DNA of 64,000 nt from NCBI RefSeq assembly GCF_001968825.1, contig NZ_MIEU01000002.1:496001-560000 (forward strand), given 5' to 3'. Made by a program: the position numbers and the translations under genes. Of this stretch, positions 33,156 through 41,472 are shown piece after piece. Source of the stretch: Tersicoccus sp. Bi-70. Lineage in GTDB: Bacteria; Actinomycetota; Actinomycetes; Actinomycetales; Micrococcaceae. Position 1 is the stretch's first letter, and the number at the start of each line of letters is the position of its first letter. The notes beneath the pieces are model-generated. The model worked only from the letters and a program-made list of their open reading frames with translations. It had not been told where the DNA came from and did no database searches.

Positions 33156-34631
33156 CTACCGGCGAACCGGCTCATGCTCGCGGGCCTCGTCCGCGTCCCG
33201 GTCCGCCCGGTACTGCGCGAAACGCGCCTGGTGCGTCGGGCGGCGGCGCAGCAGCAGCCACGCAACGGCAAGCACGACGAACCAGAGCGGCGTGATCGCC
33301 AGCGCCGTCAGGGTGTCCGGCTGCGTCGTCAGGGCCCACAGCACGAAGGCGAAGAACGCGAACACCACCCAGACCATCACGCGGCCGCCCGGCATCCGGA
33401 ACGCGGACTGCTCGTGCAGCTGGGCTCGACGGCGACGGAACACGAGGTAGGACGCCAGGATGACCGACCAGACGAACATGAAGCACACCGCCGAGACGGT
33501 GGTGACCAGATCGAACGCGGCGCCGATGTCCTTGCCGGCGTAGAGCAGCACGATGCCGCTGAGCAGCAGCACGCTCGTCAGGAACAGGGCGTTGCGGGGC
33601 ACCTGGCGGCGGGAGAGCGTGCCGAACGCCGCGGGGGCGTCGCCCTCCTGCGCGAGCCCGAACACCATGCGCGACGTCGAGTAGATGCCGGAGTTGGCCG
33701 AGGACATGGCCGAGGTCAGCACCACGAGGTTGACCACGGTCGCGGCGATGCCGAGGCCGGCCAGCGCGAAGGTGGCGATGAAGGGGCTGTGGCCGGCGCG
33801 GAACTCGGTCCACGGGGTCACCGACATGAGGATCACCAGGGCGCCGACGTAGAACAGCAGGACTCGGATCGGGATGGCGTTGATGGCCCGGGGAAGCGTC
33901 TTCTCGGGGTCCTTGGCCTCGGCCGCCGTCGTGCCGACCAGCTCGATCCCGACGAACGCGAACACGGCGATCTGGAAGCCGGCCACGAAGCCCATGAACT
34001 CGTGCGGGAAGAAGCCGCCGTGGCTCCACAGGTTCGTGAACGAGGCGGGGCCGGCGTCGGACTGGAAGCCCGTGAAGATGAGCACCAGCCCGGTGACGAT
34101 CAGCGCGACGATGGCGACGATCTTGATCAGCGCGAACCAGAACTCGGTCTCGCCGAAGGCCTTGACGGTCGGCAGGTTCAGCAGCAGCAGGATGGCGATG
34201 GTGGCCACGCCGGGGATCCACAGCGGGATACCGGGGATCAGTTCGCGGGCGTAACCGGCGATCGCGATGACGTCCGCGATGCCAGTGACCACCCAGCAGA
34301 ACCAGTAGGTCCAGCCGGTGAAGAAGCCGGCCCACGGCCCGAGCAGGTCGCCCGCGAAATCGCTGAACGACTTGTACCGCGTGTTCGAGAGCAGCAGCTC
34401 GCCCATCGCCCTCATGACGAAGAACAGCATGAAGCCGATGATCATGTAGACGAAGATGACGCTCGGCCCGGCGACGGAGATGGTCTTGCCCGAGCCCATG
34501 AACAGGCCGGTGCCGATGGCGCCGCCGATCGCGATGAGCTGGATGTGCCGGTTGGACAGCTGGCGGGCCAGGTGGGGCTCGTGGCCCCGGTCGGTGCGGG
34601 CGGATCGAGCGGCGTCGGTGGTGTCGACCAA
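33156..34631 (-). CDS. amino acid permease (CycA/AnsP-like)
   Basis: A 491-residue, 12-helix APC transporter. After a ~20-residue polar start comes ARQLSNRHIQLIAIGGAIGT and GLFMGSGKTI, then ELLLSNTRYKSFSDFAGDLLG, the signature of the D-serine/D-alanine/glycine transporter group. FAFVGIELVGTTAAEAKDP lies in helix 6. The start appears to be TTG 34631 (LVDTTDAARS), the first position consistent with family length. Imports amino acids with protons. Its tail is rich in Arg and Asp. Confidence 0.9.
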   Translation of the reverse strand: MVDTTDAARSARTDRGHEPHLARQLSNRHIQLIAIGGAIGTGLFMGSGKTISVAGPSVIFVYMIIGFMLFFVMRAMGELLLSNTRYKSFSDFAGDLLGPWAGFFTGWTYWFCWVVTGIADVIAIAGYARELIPGIPLWIPGVATIAILLLLNLPTVKAFGETEFWFALIKIVAIVALIVTGLVLIFTGFQSDAGPASFTNLWSHGGFFPHEFMGFVAGFQIAVFAFVGIELVGTTAAEAKDPEKTLPRAINAIPIRVLLFYVGALVILMSVTPWTEFRAGHSPFIATFALAGLGIAATVVNLVVLTSAMSSANSGIYSTSRMVFGLAQEGDAPAAFGTLSRRQVPRNALFLTSVLLLSGIVLLYAGKDIGAAFDLVTTVSAVCFMFVWSVILASYLVFRRRRAQLHEQSAFRMPGGRVMVWVVFAFFAFVLWALTTQPDTLTALAITPLWFVVLAVAWLLLRRRPTHQARFAQYRADRDADEAREHEPVRR

Positions 34632-34776
34632 GGGTCTTCTCTCTGATGTTCGACGTCGTTCCGCGGTACGACGACGCGCAGAAGACGGGGCATCACCGGG
34701 GCGGTGAGGCGGCCCACACGCTATCGAGGGGCGCCGGGAGCGGCCAAATCGAGGTCCGTTCCGGCAGGGCCAGGGA

Positions 34777-35070
34777 TCAGGCGGCGCCCGGCTCCGCGTG
34801 CAGGCTGATCGACGCCGCCAGCGCCGCGGCCACCGCCCGCGGCACGGGGCCGGACTCGGCGAAGCGGTCCACGGTGCCGAGCAGATCCAGTGCCTGCCGG
34901 TGGGCGACGACCTGTTCGGCCCAGTGGGCGGCGCAGACGTCGAAGACCTGCGTGCTCGCCTCCTGCAGGCCGCTGCCGTCGTCGGGGTCGAGCAGGGCGG
35001 AGACGACGACGGCGCGCTCCGTCGGAACGCCGCAGATCGCGCAGGGCGCGCTCGGGTCCAGTGCTTCCAT
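34777..35070 (-). CDS. small hypothetical protein with CxxC
   Basis: A 97-residue cytosolic protein, MEALDPSAPCAICGVPTERA at the start and a helical remainder with DVCAAHWAEQVVAHRQALDLL. The CAIC pair together with the later Cys and His residues suggests a small zinc-binding protein, but I do not recognise the family. GAGGAG sits just before the ATG, which supports a real gene. Lies 145 nt upstream of the permease start on the same strand. Confidence 0.65.
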   Translation of the reverse strand: MEALDPSAPCAICGVPTERAVVVSALLDPDDGSGLQEASTQVFDVCAAHWAEQVVAHRQALDLLGTVDRFAESGPVPRAVAAALAASISLHAEPGAA

Positions 35071-35262
35071 CGGTGCTCCTCGCGGTCGGTCATCGGGTGG
35101 TGAAGCGTCACGCTACGGGAGCCCTCCGACAGGACGGGTGACGCGCAGATGAACGTCCGGCGATCTCCGGGTGCGGTCGTGCGGTCATCCCGCCGTGGGC
35201 CCGAGGCGGGGTCCGCCGCGCACGCCGGAGGTGCGCGCAGACCTCCGGTCTACCCTGTGCTC

Positions 35263-36310
35263 ATGCTGGCCGTTCCGATCGCGTCCGCCGGGTGCGCCCG
35301 ACCTCGTCCGCCCCACGAACGGGCGTGACCGCGTGCCGCGTCCGGCGTCGGGACGGATCCGCGAGGGGCCCGGGGGCTGTTCCTGCTCCTCGCCCTCGGG
35401 CTGCTCGGCGTCATCTGGCTCCTGCCCGGTGTGCGACGTCGTCGCGCTCGGCGTGCCGCCGGATGCCGGCGGTGTGCCGGAACGGGCGGCTCGCCGCCGT
35501 CGCGATCCCAGGTGTCGCCCTGCTGCTGCTGGTCGGTGCCCTCGTGCGGGTCCAGGTCATCGTGTTCCCGCTGGTGCCGTGCGACGCGCACATCTACGCC
35601 AACGGCGCGGCCGTGCCCGAACCCCGGTGCGCCTGGACATCGACCCGACCTGGGACGTGACCCGGCGGGTGGTGCTGGCGGGCCCGAGCGGTCTCGCCCT
35701 GGCCGGTGGCCGGGTGGCGGGCATGGACGAGTGCCAGTCCACCCAGCCGATCCTGTTCTGGCGTCCACCCGTCACCAGCGCGGGCGGTTCCGTCGTCGGA
35801 GAGACCTTCGTCGCCTGGGACGTGGTGCAGGACGGCGGCCGGGCGTCCGAGCGGAACGGATTCGGCATCAGCCAGGAGGACGTCTACCTCCGGTTCGGCC
35901 CCAACATCGCCCGGGACCGGGCGGAGCTGGAGGCGCTGGCCGGGCACGAGTCCATGCACGTCTCGCAGGCGGCGGTCCTGACCTCCCTCGGCGGGCCGGC
36001 CCTGATGCCGATCCTCTACACGGTCGACGACGCCTTCTTCCCCCTCGGCCGCAACCACTTCGAGCGGGCGGCGGGTCTGGACGCCGGCGGGTACGTCGAA
36101 CCGCCGGACGACTACCCGCATCCGCAGGGCGACGTCGTCGGCGGTCTCGCGCTCGTGCTCCTCGTGCTCGGCTGGCGGCGGCTGCGCTGGGCCACGCGCA
36201 TCGTGACGCGGGGGCGCTCCGCCGTCCATGCGCACGAACCCGACCGCTGCCCGCGGCACTCCCGCGGCTGGTGGCGGCTGCGCGCGCCCGCGGGTCAGTC
36301 CACCTCGTAG
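35263..36310 (+). pseudogene. HExxH membrane metallopeptidase-like gene broken by several frameshifts
   Basis: Pieces of one protein appear in three frames. They are a first hydrophobic helix LFLLLALGLLGVIWLLPGV (from 35377), a second helix piece VALLLLVGALVRVQVIVFPL to CDAHIYANGAAVPEP, and a long C-terminal part DPTWDVTRRVVLAGP through GHESMHVSQAAVL to a final helix GDVVGGLALVLLVLGW. HESMH is a HExxH zinc motif, and GRNHFERAAGLDAGGY downstream may supply a further ligand. Restoring one G at CCCCGG(G)TGCGCC (about 35627) joins the last two parts. Further shifts are needed near the G run at 35372-35376 and around 35450. Either a decaying gene or a cluster of base-calling errors. Confidence 0.65.
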
Positions 36311-37251
36311 CCGGCGTCGCGCAGCTTCCGCAGCGACAGCTCCCAGAGCCGTTCCGCGGCGGCCGGGTCGAGCGCCCACTGCCGCACGCCGGCCGTCTCC
36401 GCCGCGACGTCGGCGTCGTCCGCGACGACGGGAGCCTCGCTGCCGTTCTCCAGGTACTTCCCGCCCACGCCGGCGAACTCGGGCGCGATCGCCGCGACCA
36501 TCGTCGTGGCCGCGCCCTGCTGCGGGGTCTTCATGGCCGGGCTGTCCTTCCAGCCTTCCTTGATCTCCTCCGGCACGAACCGCTGCAGGTTGGTCATGAT
36601 GCCGCCCGGCATCAGTGCGTTGGCGACGATGCCGTCCTCGCTCCAGCGCCGCGTGGCCTCCACCGCGAACAGCACGTTGGCGGTCTTGGCCTGGCCGTAG
36701 GCGCTCCAGGGGTCGTAGGGCCGGTGCTCGTAGTCCACGTCCTCGAACACCACGGGGGAGCCCCGGTGACCGCTCGAGGAGACGGAGACGATCCGCGCGC
36801 CACCGCCCGCGGCCGCGAGCGCGTCGTGCAGCCGGAGGGCGAGGGCGAAGTGCCCCAGGTGGTTGGTGGCGAACTGCAGCTCCCAGCCGTACGCCGTCCG
36901 CCGCAGCTCCGGCACGGCCATGACGCCGGCGTTGTTGATCAGCAGGTTCAGCGGCCCGTCCCAGGCGTCGACGAAGCCGGCGATGCTGCTCAGATCGGTG
37001 AGGTCGAGCGGCGCGACCCGGACGGCCCTGCCGGTGTCCGCCTCGATCTCGTCGGCGGCCTCCTGCCCGGCGTCGACGTCCCGGACGGCGATGGTGACGT
37101 CCGCGCCGGCGCGGGCGAGACTGCGGGCGGTCTCCCGTCCGATGCCGGAGGCGCCTCCGGTGACGACGGCGCGCAGGCCGGTCAGGTCACGTCCGGCGAC
37201 GACGTCGTCGGCGGTCGAGTCGAAGCCGAACGGTGTGGTGATCCTCGGCAT
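36295..37251 (-). CDS. SDR-family oxidoreductase (retinol-dehydrogenase-like)
   Basis: A 318-residue SDR starting MPRITTPFGFDSTADDVVAG. The cofactor loop is VVTGGASGIGRETARSLA, NLLINNAGVMA follows, and the catalytic residues are in IVSVSSSGHRG and WSAYGQAKTANVLFAVEA. Such enzymes are widespread in actinobacteria and act on lipophilic alcohols or ketones; the substrate is not predictable. ATG 37251 has GGAG upstream. Its 3' end overlaps the end of the broken HExxH gene by 16 nt. Confidence 0.92.
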   Translation of the reverse strand: MPRITTPFGFDSTADDVVAGRDLTGLRAVVTGGASGIGRETARSLARAGADVTIAVRDVDAGQEAADEIEADTGRAVRVAPLDLTDLSSIAGFVDAWDGPLNLLINNAGVMAVPELRRTAYGWELQFATNHLGHFALALRLHDALAAAGGGARIVSVSSSGHRGSPVVFEDVDYEHRPYDPWSAYGQAKTANVLFAVEATRRWSEDGIVANALMPGGIMTNLQRFVPEEIKEGWKDSPAMKTPQQGAATTMVAAIAPEFAGVGGKYLENGSEAPVVADDADVAAETAGVRQWALDPAAAERLWELSLRKLRDAGYEVD

Positions 37252-37396
37252 GGTGTGCTCCTCTCCGCGCATCCGTTCTGCGCGATCCGCTGCTGCTCGT
37301 AGCGTACGTCCGGCCACCGACAGTGCCGCCGGCGGGATCGGCCGGCTCGGTAGACTCGCGACCGACAACTTGCTCGCTCGACGGCGGAGGACGCCC

Positions 37397-38839
37397 GTGC
37401 GCACCACGCGCCTGCTGGGCTCTGCCGATGCGGAGACCGTGTTCACCCGGGTGTTCGCCGGCCATCACGAGGACGTCTACTGGCTCGACGGCGGCACCGA
37501 CACCCCGAGTTATCTCGGCTCCGGCACGCCCGTCCCGCTCCGCGCCGGCCACGTGCTGGAGGACCTCGACGCGGCGCTCCGTTCCTCGGCTGGCTCCTCG
37601 CCCGACTCGTTCGGCTCCGACGAGAGTTCCTTCCGGCTCGGGCTCGTCGGCTGGCTCGACTACGAGCTGCGGCACGAGACGGTGCGGCCCCACCCGGGCG
37701 CCCGCTCGACGCCGTCGTCTGCGCCCGCACCGACCTCCCGGCCCGCGTCGGCGTCCTTCCTGCGCACCGACCGCGCGGTCGCCGTCCATCCTGACGGCCG
37801 GCTCGAACTGCTCACCGGCGACGACGTCGATCCCGAGCCGTTCGCCCGTCTGGTGCTCGACCGGCTGGGCCGTGACGTCGCCGCTCCGCCCGCGCCCGCC
37901 GTCGTCGACGTCAGCCGTGCGGACAACGACGAGACGTATCTCGCGAACATCCGCGCCGCGCAGGAGGCGATCGCCGACGGGCTGGCCTACGTGCTGTGCC
38001 TGACGACCGAGTACCGGGTGCGGGGGGCGCTCGACCCGGTCGGGGCGTACCTGGCGCTGCGCCGCCGCAGCCCCACCCACCACGGCGGGTTCCTGCGGAT
38101 CGGCGGGATCAGCCTGGTCAGCGCGTCGCCGGAGCGGTTCCTCGAGGTCACCCCGGCCGGGCTGATCACGACCCGGCCGATCAAGGGCACGCGGCCGCGC
38201 GGGTCCGACCCCGAGGAGGACCGGCGGCTGGCGGCCGAGCTCGCGGCGGACGAGAAGGAGCGGGCCGAGAACGTCATGATCGTCGACCTCATGCGCAACG
38301 ATCTGCAACGGGTCTGCGCGGTCGGCTCGGTCGCGGTGCCGTCGCTGTGGGCGGTGGAGAGCTACGCGCAGGTCCATCAGCTGGTCTCGACGGTGCAGGG
38401 CCGGCTGCTGCCGGGTCTTGCGGCCGTGGACGCCATCCGGTCCTGCTTCCCGGCGGGTTCGATGACGGGGGCGCCGAAGCAGGCGGCGATGGAACTGTTG
38501 TCATCCCTGGAGCAGCGCCCGCGGGGTCGGTACGCCGGGGCGTTCGGTCACCTCGGCGCCGACGGGCGGGCGGACCTCGCCATGACCATCCGGAGCATGG
38601 TGATCGAGGGGGAGACGGCGACGATCGGGGTCGGCGGAGGCATCACGGCCCTCTCGGACCCGGCGCGGGAGCTGGCGGAGATGGAGCTGAAGGCGCGAGC
38701 GCTGCTGGCGGCGCTGGGGGTGTCGTCGGTGGCCGGGAACTTGTCGGGCGGCGGTAGGAGCGTGCCCGACGGCTGCGCTGTCGGCGAGGGCTCTGACACC
38801 GGTAGTGACGAGCGAGGACTGCGAGTCGCCGAGGGCTGA
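37397..38839 (+). CDS. pabB: aminodeoxychorismate/anthranilate synthase component I (PabB-like)
   Basis: A 480-residue chorismate-binding enzyme. The C-terminal catalytic domain carries the family motifs RADNDETYLANIRAAQEAIADG, ITTRPIKGTRPRG, RAENVMIVDLMRNDLQRV, CFPAGSMTGAPKQAAME and AGAFGHLG. The N-terminal domain is short and partly low-complexity. It aminates chorismate, with ammonia from a glutaminase partner, on the way to p-aminobenzoate and folate. No pabA or pabC is adjacent. GTG 37397 has GGAGG six bases upstream. The last ~35 residues are a non-conserved Ser/Gly-rich tail. Confidence 0.9.
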   Translation: MRTTRLLGSADAETVFTRVFAGHHEDVYWLDGGTDTPSYLGSGTPVPLRAGHVLEDLDAALRSSAGSSPDSFGSDESSFRLGLVGWLDYELRHETVRPHPGARSTPSSAPAPTSRPASASFLRTDRAVAVHPDGRLELLTGDDVDPEPFARLVLDRLGRDVAAPPAPAVVDVSRADNDETYLANIRAAQEAIADGLAYVLCLTTEYRVRGALDPVGAYLALRRRSPTHHGGFLRIGGISLVSASPERFLEVTPAGLITTRPIKGTRPRGSDPEEDRRLAAELAADEKERAENVMIVDLMRNDLQRVCAVGSVAVPSLWAVESYAQVHQLVSTVQGRLLPGLAAVDAIRSCFPAGSMTGAPKQAAMELLSSLEQRPRGRYAGAFGHLGADGRADLAMTIRSMVIEGETATIGVGGGITALSDPARELAEMELKARALLAALGVSSVAGNLSGGGRSVPDGCAVGEGSDTGSDERGLRVAEG

Positions 38840-38884
38840 CGATTCTTCGCGTCGTGCCGTATGCGGCTCGGGCGGTGCGGTCAT

Positions 38885-39223
38885 TCCCGGCAGCGCTGCC
38901 GGGGCTGGAGGGCGTTGCGTCGATCGCTTCGCCGTCGGTCGGCTCGTCGCGGGCGGTCTCCGTGACGGCACGCAGGTGCAGGAGCGCGGGGTCGGTGCCG
39001 GCCCGGGTTCTGTCGGTGGTGGCTGGTTGAGTGAGGTCATGGAGGACACCTCGACTCGCGAGCGGTCGGTCCCGGCAACGATGCCGGGGCTGGAGGGCGT
39101 CGTGCCGATCGCTTCACCGCGGCTCGGCGGAGCTTCGGACGGTCTCCGTGACGACCCGGATGCGCGGGACCCCGGGTCCGTGCCAGTGCGGGTTCTGTCG
39201 GTGGTGGCTGGTTGAGTGAGGTC
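38885..39223 (+). repeat. 185-bp imperfect tandem duplication upstream of the HNH gene
   Basis: Units begin with TCCCGGCA at 38885, 39070 and 39255, exactly 185 bp apart. The best-conserved 103 bp (39005-39107 against 39190-39292) are almost identical and contain GTGAGGTC, the ATG and the first codons of the HNH protein. The third unit runs into the intact gene. The 5' region and start of this gene have therefore been duplicated at least twice in place. Nothing else is visible in this 384-bp gap. Confidence 0.88.
39039..39215 (+). pseudogene. truncated duplicate of the HNH gene's 5' end
   Basis: A 58-residue frame starts MEDTSTRERSVPATMPGLEG, nearly identical to the N-terminus of the gene at 39224 (MEDTSTRERSVPATLPGLEG). 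It then diverges and stops where the next repeat unit begins. It carries the same upstream bases as the full gene, so it may be transcribed and translated as a short peptide, but no domain is encoded. Confidence 0.75.
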
Positions 39224-41056
39224 ATGGAGGACACCTCGACTCGCGAGCGGTCGGTCCCGGCAACGCTACCGGGGCTTGAGGGCGTCGTGCCGTCGGTGCT
39301 GCGGTCTGGTCGAGTTCCCGGCGATTCCGCCATACCCGTTGCGTCTGATGTCGTCGCTCCGATGGATCTCCTCGATCGTCTGGTGACCGTCCTTGTAGAG
39401 CACGGCACAGCGAAGACGACCCTCGATATGGCCGTCAGCGGGCTGGAGGACGTCCGTCGGCTCGAGGGCTGGTTGTCCGCGGCACGCCATCGGGCCGTCC
39501 TTCTGGCCCGGCGGGTGGCTGAGGAGAATCACGAACGGTGGATCGAGACGCACCCGTCGACGCTCGAGGATCCCGCGAGTGGCGGTGGTCTGACGAGACG
39601 GGAGCGCCTGGCTGTCGGAGAGAGGTCGGGCGTCGCCGAGATCGCCTGTGCTCTGCGGATCAGTGAGGACGCGGCGCACGCCCAGCTCCGCTGCGCCGAA
39701 CGCCTCACCGCGCTGCTGCCGACGACGTTGGCCGCCCTGGAGGCCGGGAGCATCACCGCGCGGGCGGCCGCGACGATCGCCGACGAGACCGCCGAGTACG
39801 CGGATGCGTTGCCGGATTGCTCGGACCCCGAGACGCAGGACCGGCTCGCCCACGCCATCGAGGTCACCGAAACGACCCTGCTCGAGGCAGCGCGAGATGG
39901 CCAGACCGTCCGCCAGCTGCGGGCGCGAGCCCGCCGCGTGCGGGAGCGGTGTCACCCGCAGACCTTCGCCCAGCGTCACGCGGCCGCCCTCGCCGACCGC
40001 TATGTGCGGGTCACGCCGGACGGCGACGGGATGGCGCGGTTGACCGCCCTGCTGCCGGCGGTGCTCGCCTGGAAGATCGACGCCCGACTCTCAGCCCTGG
40101 CCAGGCAGCTGGCCGCTCAGCAGAACGCCGTCGATCCTTTGCTGCGGCCTGGAACGGGCGACGCCTCGGCCGTGAGCGACGGGGCGGTTGTGACCCGAGA
40201 CGGTGATGATGACCGACGAACCGTCACCCAGATGCGAACCGATGTGCTGGCGGACCTGTTGGCCGGCCTGTCGGTAGCTGACGGGGGTCGGGGCGGCATT
40301 CAACGACAGCTCGAGGTCCCGGCCCCGCGTGTCCTGTTGACCGTGCCGGCCTCCACGCTGCTGGGTGGCGATGAGCCGGGATGGCTCGATTCCTTCGGCC
40401 CGGTACCGGCGGGCGATGCCCGGGACCTCGCTCGGCGAAGCCCGTCCTGCATGCTCGGGGTGATCGCCGATCCCAGCGGATGGTCCATGGCGCTGTCCGA
40501 CGACACCGACGGTCCGCCCGCTGCTGAAGGCGTGCGGCGCGTCGACCTGGATGATTCGCCACCTGACGGACTCGAACCGGCGCGCGTCGTACCGGTCATG
40601 CTCACCACCGGGGTGCAGTACCGGGTGCCGACGGCGCTGCGGCGAGCCCTTACCGTCCGCGACGGAACCTGCCGGTTCCCGGGGTGCCGTCGATCGGCGG
40701 TGGCCTGCGACGTCGACCACGTGACGGCGTGGGCGGACGGTGGCACGACCGTGGCCGAGAATCTCGCTCACCTGTGCCGCAAGCACCACGTGCTCAAGCA
40801 CCACTCGGGCTGGTCGGTCGTACGGGAATCGGTGCGCGCGGACGGCAGGGGAGGGTCGACCGGGGCAGGTGGCGCCGGCGACGGCGACTGCGACGCGAGC
40901 GAGACGGTCAACCCGACGGAAACCGGATTGATCGAACTGGCGGGGATCGGGAGCTTCGACCCGGCGGGGAGCGGGGGACCGTCAGCGAGTCGGCTGGCGT
41001 GGACGTCCCCCGCCGGCCGGGTCTACGTCACCGACCCCGAGCCTCCGCCGTTCTGA
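39224..41056 (+). CDS. DUF222 / HNH endonuclease-signature protein (13E12-like)
   Basis: A 610-residue protein of the actinobacterial 13E12 repeat family. The N-terminal two-thirds is the helical DUF222 domain (RHRAVLLARRVAEENHERW, ALRISEDAAHAQLRCAERL, ALEAGSITARAAATIADET). The C-terminal HNH nuclease motif is RFPGCRRSAVACDVDHVTAW, then NLAHLCRKHHVLKHH, with Cys pairs for zinc. The family is multicopy in many actinobacteria and its role is unsettled; mobile or recombination-prone behaviour is suspected. The final ~110 residues are low-complexity. The gene's own 5' end is tandemly duplicated just upstream. Confidence 0.92.
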   Translation: MEDTSTRERSVPATLPGLEGVVPSVLRSGRVPGDSAIPVASDVVAPMDLLDRLVTVLVEHGTAKTTLDMAVSGLEDVRRLEGWLSAARHRAVLLARRVAEENHERWIETHPSTLEDPASGGGLTRRERLAVGERSGVAEIACALRISEDAAHAQLRCAERLTALLPTTLAALEAGSITARAAATIADETAEYADALPDCSDPETQDRLAHAIEVTETTLLEAARDGQTVRQLRARARRVRERCHPQTFAQRHAAALADRYVRVTPDGDGMARLTALLPAVLAWKIDARLSALARQLAAQQNAVDPLLRPGTGDASAVSDGAVVTRDGDDDRRTVTQMRTDVLADLLAGLSVADGGRGGIQRQLEVPAPRVLLTVPASTLLGGDEPGWLDSFGPVPAGDARDLARRSPSCMLGVIADPSGWSMALSDDTDGPPAAEGVRRVDLDDSPPDGLEPARVVPVMLTTGVQYRVPTALRRALTVRDGTCRFPGCRRSAVACDVDHVTAWADGGTTVAENLAHLCRKHHVLKHHSGWSVVRESVRADGRGGSTGAGGAGDGDCDASETVNPTETGLIELAGIGSFDPAGSGGPSASRLAWTSPAGRVYVTDPEPPPF

Positions 41057-41320
41057 GCCGCTGGCCGGCCGGGCTTTCGTGCCGCGCGGCCAGGTGCGAG
41101 CAGAACACGCCGGCACCGCGCGTTTGCTTGCTACCGACGGACCGGTCGGCGACCTGTCCAGTTCCGCCTCTCGCCCCCGGCCCCACTCCATACGCCTCAC
41201 CCCACCGCCTTCGACTGGCCTGCCTCACCTCACCGGCCCCAGACGGGCCCGACGTGGCCTTCCCGACCACGTGATCGCGCGACCGCCCGACCGCCGCGCC
41301 CACGCCGCCCGAAGAGCCCC

Positions 41321-41376
41321 GTGTGACGGCACATGACCGGACGTGACACGGCGTGACCCGACGTGACGTGTCACGT
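41321..41376 (+). promoter_or_regulatory. 10-nt-phased TGAC heptamer array (candidate operator)
   Basis: Heptamers ending TGAC start every 10 nt: GTGTGAC 41321, ACATGAC 41331, ACGTGAC 41341, GCGTGAC 41351 and ACGTGAC 41361. They are followed by an inverted copy GTCACGT at 41370-41376, which with the fifth copy forms ACGTGAC-GT-GTCACGT. The array ends 96 nt before the GTG of the sulfhydrylase gene. Spacing near one helical turn suggests cooperative binding of a regulator on one DNA face. The rest of 41057-41472 shows no gene, and no SAM-riboswitch core was found. Confidence 0.55.
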
Positions 41377-41472
41377 CGTCGACCCGCGACGGGGGCGGCA
41401 CCGGGGCCGTAGTGTCCCCGGAAAGCCGCCCAGCCGGGGCCGTCCGTCCCGCACCGGTTCCAGGAGAGTCTC

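Noticed and set aside
41057-41472. SAM riboswitch expected before the sulfhydrylase
   Set aside because: None of the conserved SAM-I/IV or SAM-II cores is visible; only the TGAC array stands out.
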